In this document: in pieces, positions 34,038-35,431 of the stretch
Layout: every line of letters starts with the position of its first letter
Position numbering within the stretch: the stretch's first letter is position 1
Program-made: the position numbers and the translations under genes
Assembly (NCBI GenBank): GCA_029261135.1
Contig: JAJDBX010000068.1
Coordinates: 1 to 35,431, forward strand
Direction: 5' to 3'
Length of the DNA: 35,431 nt
Source: Nitrospirota bacterium
Lineage (GTDB): Bacteria > Nitrospirota > Nitrospiria > SBBL01 > JAADHI01
Notes under the pieces: generated by a model
The model's database searches: none
The model's input: the letters and a program-made list of their open reading frames with translations, nothing else
Told to the model about the DNA's origin: nothing

Positions 34038-34572
34038 CCCGTATATGGCCTCGGGTTGTCAATGGGCAAAAGGGTTCGCTAACAAAAATCCTTGATTTTC
34101 GTTTTTTTGATGCGGTGACATCATGGTGTTGAATTTGCCGCTGACTTCATTTCACAACTGGTTTTGCAGTCCGTTGTCCTGCACCAAACACGTATCGATA
34201 TTCTCTAGCGCCCGGTGAAACAATCAGCTTTCACCGGGCACGACAACCCCATATTCGGGATGATATAGAAACATTTCTGTGCCCTCGTCACGGCCTATTC
34301 ATGTCTCGGGCTGTCAGCCAAAGTGGGCTGACTCCAGTTAGTCTCGGGCCGGTTGAGGGGCAGAACAAATCCAAACCCATCTCTTACCGCATTATGTTAA
34401 AGGGGAGCGGAAGGCATCGCCAATCCCGTCCGCAGGCTGCCGGTGCATATCCCACTGCCGTTCTTTGCGTTTTTTAACTCAGGATCACTTGATCCTTCAA
34501 TCTCTCGGCACCTTTCGGGCTTTTTCCCTGATGGCTCCAGTTAGACCTCAAGCAGATCCCTTCCCTCCCAAG
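34038..34572 (-). ncRNA. Non-coding region 3' of the IS110 transposase; candidate bridge RNA
   Basis: No gene is visible in 535 bases. It holds several hairpins: GCCCGGTGAAA 34210-34220 with TTTCACCGGGC 34229-34239 (11 bp, perfect), GTCAGCC 34313-34319 with GGCTGAC 34326-34332, and GGATCA/TGATCC at 34482-34495. CTCCAGTTAG occurs at 34332-34341 and again at 34535-34544. In the IS1111 branch of IS110 elements the guide (bridge) RNA is known to lie downstream of the transposase, so a structured RNA on the minus strand is plausible. RNA ends and loops are not proven. Confidence 0.4.
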
Positions 34573-35431
34573 TTACGGATTGAAAAAGGTCATCTCATTA
34601 AAAGGGCAACCCCGTCTGAGCATGAAATAGACCGCCCGCCCAATCTTTGCCGAAAGAATCGAGAGTGCCTTTCCTTTTCCGTGTTTTTTCTCCAGTTTTG
34701 CCAAAAACGCTTGTCTTTGCTTGTTGCCTTTTAAAAACAGAACCGCCGCCTCAGAAAAGGCCCACTTCAAATAGGCGTTTCCAATCTTTTTACCACAGCT
34801 TCCGTATTTTTTCCCGGCGGATTCTTTCATGCATTTGACCAATCGGGCATAAGACAGAAAATCCTGCACCCGCTTAAACCGGCGGATCTCGTGAATTTCA
34901 TAAAGCATCGTCATGGCCAGGATCGGACCGATGCCGGGTACAGATTTCAAGAGGGTGAAGGAAATCAGATCGTAGGCAGAGGCCTGCTTAGAGAGACTCC
35001 GCTCCAATTTTCCCAGTAACACATCGTAATGGTCAATCAGCGCCACATCGGTGGCAATGCTCAGCTGAACGCTCGGATCTTCGAACCGTTCCGACAGAGG
35101 GATGTCCAGTTTTTCTCTGTCGCTTATGCGGGCGATGCGCTGCCCGATTGGAGGCAGGTTGTACTGCGAATTGGTGTTTTGGATGTGGGCGATCAGCTCC
35201 GCCCGCTTTCGCATGAAATGCATGCGTCGCCGAAACAAATCTCGCGTGGCCCGCATCTTTTCTGGATAGACATAAGCCATCGGAATCATTCCGCCACGAA
35301 GCAGGGCCGCGATCTTTTTCGAATCGATCTTATCGTTCTTCGCCTTGCCCCCGTGAATGGCCTTCATATAAAGGGCATGTCCCAATACGAATTTGACCTT
35401 TTCTTTGGCACACAGATCGGCGATCCAATAC
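34573..35431 (-). mobile_element. IS110-family transposase, 5' end beyond the window
   Basis: The minus strand is open from the window edge to a stop at 34573, at least 285 residues; an internal GTG at 35385 is not the real start. The N-terminal RuvC-like DEDD domain is partly visible (VKFVLGHALYMKAIHGGKAK, then NDKIDSKKIAALLRGG with a catalytic Asp). The C-terminal Transposase_20 domain has LLKSVPGIGPILAMTMLYEI and RFKRVQDFLSYARLVKCMKES, with the catalytic-serine region AGKKYGSCGKKIGNAYLKWA. It makes RNA-guided insertions using DEDD and Ser residues. The visible part has no disruption. Confidence 0.9.

Noticed and set aside
34414..34421. GCATCGCC, an 8-base match to the tRNA-Val 3' end, as a possible attR
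   Set aside because: It is too short and lies inside the IS110 flank; neighbouring bases do not match the tRNA or its flank.
1177..34572. CRISPR array or direct-repeat cluster
   Set aside because: No regularly spaced repeats with unique spacers were seen; the only tandem repeat is the 17-bp pair at 31873.

Overview
The window looks like the chromosome of a Gram-negative bacterium: it has LolA, FtsK with four N-terminal membrane helices, secreted proteins, and a filamentous-phage prophage that would need an outer membrane. No single gene fixes the lineage. The large secreted multicopper oxidase, the AT/GC-balanced coding style and the gene mix would fit Nitrospirota or a related deep lineage, but this is an inference only.

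Layout. (1) 1-2.2 kb: the N-terminal 610 residues of a minus-strand multicopper oxidase (its 3' end is outside the window). Upstream are a near-consensus sigma-54 promoter and a cluster of GACACT half-sites that could be an activator site. (2) 2.4-3.5 kb: the wreck of an M28 aminopeptidase with a PDZ domain, cut off at its 5' side by a fragment of an IS630-type transposase. (3) 3.9-5.4 kb: mog (molybdopterin adenylyltransferase-like) and ruvB, both intact. (4) 5.6-9.5 kb: a HyuA-HyuB fusion of 5-oxoprolinase type, frameshifted exactly at the conserved RGHHADIG motif, plus a small unknown gene. (5) 9.6-15 kb: a secreted protein of unknown function, a gene remnant, and a signalling operon (histidine kinase, single-domain response regulator, REC-GGDEF-EAL protein) in which every gene is broken by frameshifts. 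(6) 15.2-17.7 kb: a methyltransferase remnant, an intact VOC/glyoxalase-fold gene, a broken gene with a PD-(D/E)XK-like motif, and an ArfB-like release factor. (7) 17.9-23.6 kb: a compact intact run of CDF metal transporter, pdxA, rsmA, ftsK and lolA. (8) 23.71 kb: tRNA-Val(CAC) with its own promoter.

(9) 23.8-33.3 kb: an apparently intact filamentous-phage (inovirus) prophage next to the 3' end of the tRNA. Almost all of its genes are on the minus strand. In order of transcription: a small HTH protein, a membrane protein, an unknown, a gpV-like ssDNA-binding protein, a small membrane protein, two tandem pVIII-like major coat proteins, two tiny membrane proteins (40 and 26 residues, pVII/pIX-like), two paralogous pIII-like tip proteins, a pVI-like protein, Zot/pI, a structured intergenic region, a rolling-circle type Rep, an excisionase-like HTH and a tyrosine integrase. 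A divergent XRE-type repressor has a 10-bp inverted repeat directly in front of it. No secretin gene is present, so export would rely on a host secretin. No second att site could be found in the window.

(10) 33.6-35.4 kb: a hicA-hicB toxin-antitoxin pair, then the 3' part of an IS110-family transposase (its 5' end is outside the window). About 530 bases of hairpin-rich non-coding DNA lie downstream of the transposase, the place where IS1111-type members of this family carry their guide (bridge) RNA.

A striking overall pattern is that frame disruptions (at least ten) are confined to accessory genes between 2.4 and 17.2 kb, while essential genes and all prophage genes are clean. This argues for real gene decay, although some breaks sit in homopolymers and read errors cannot be excluded for those.
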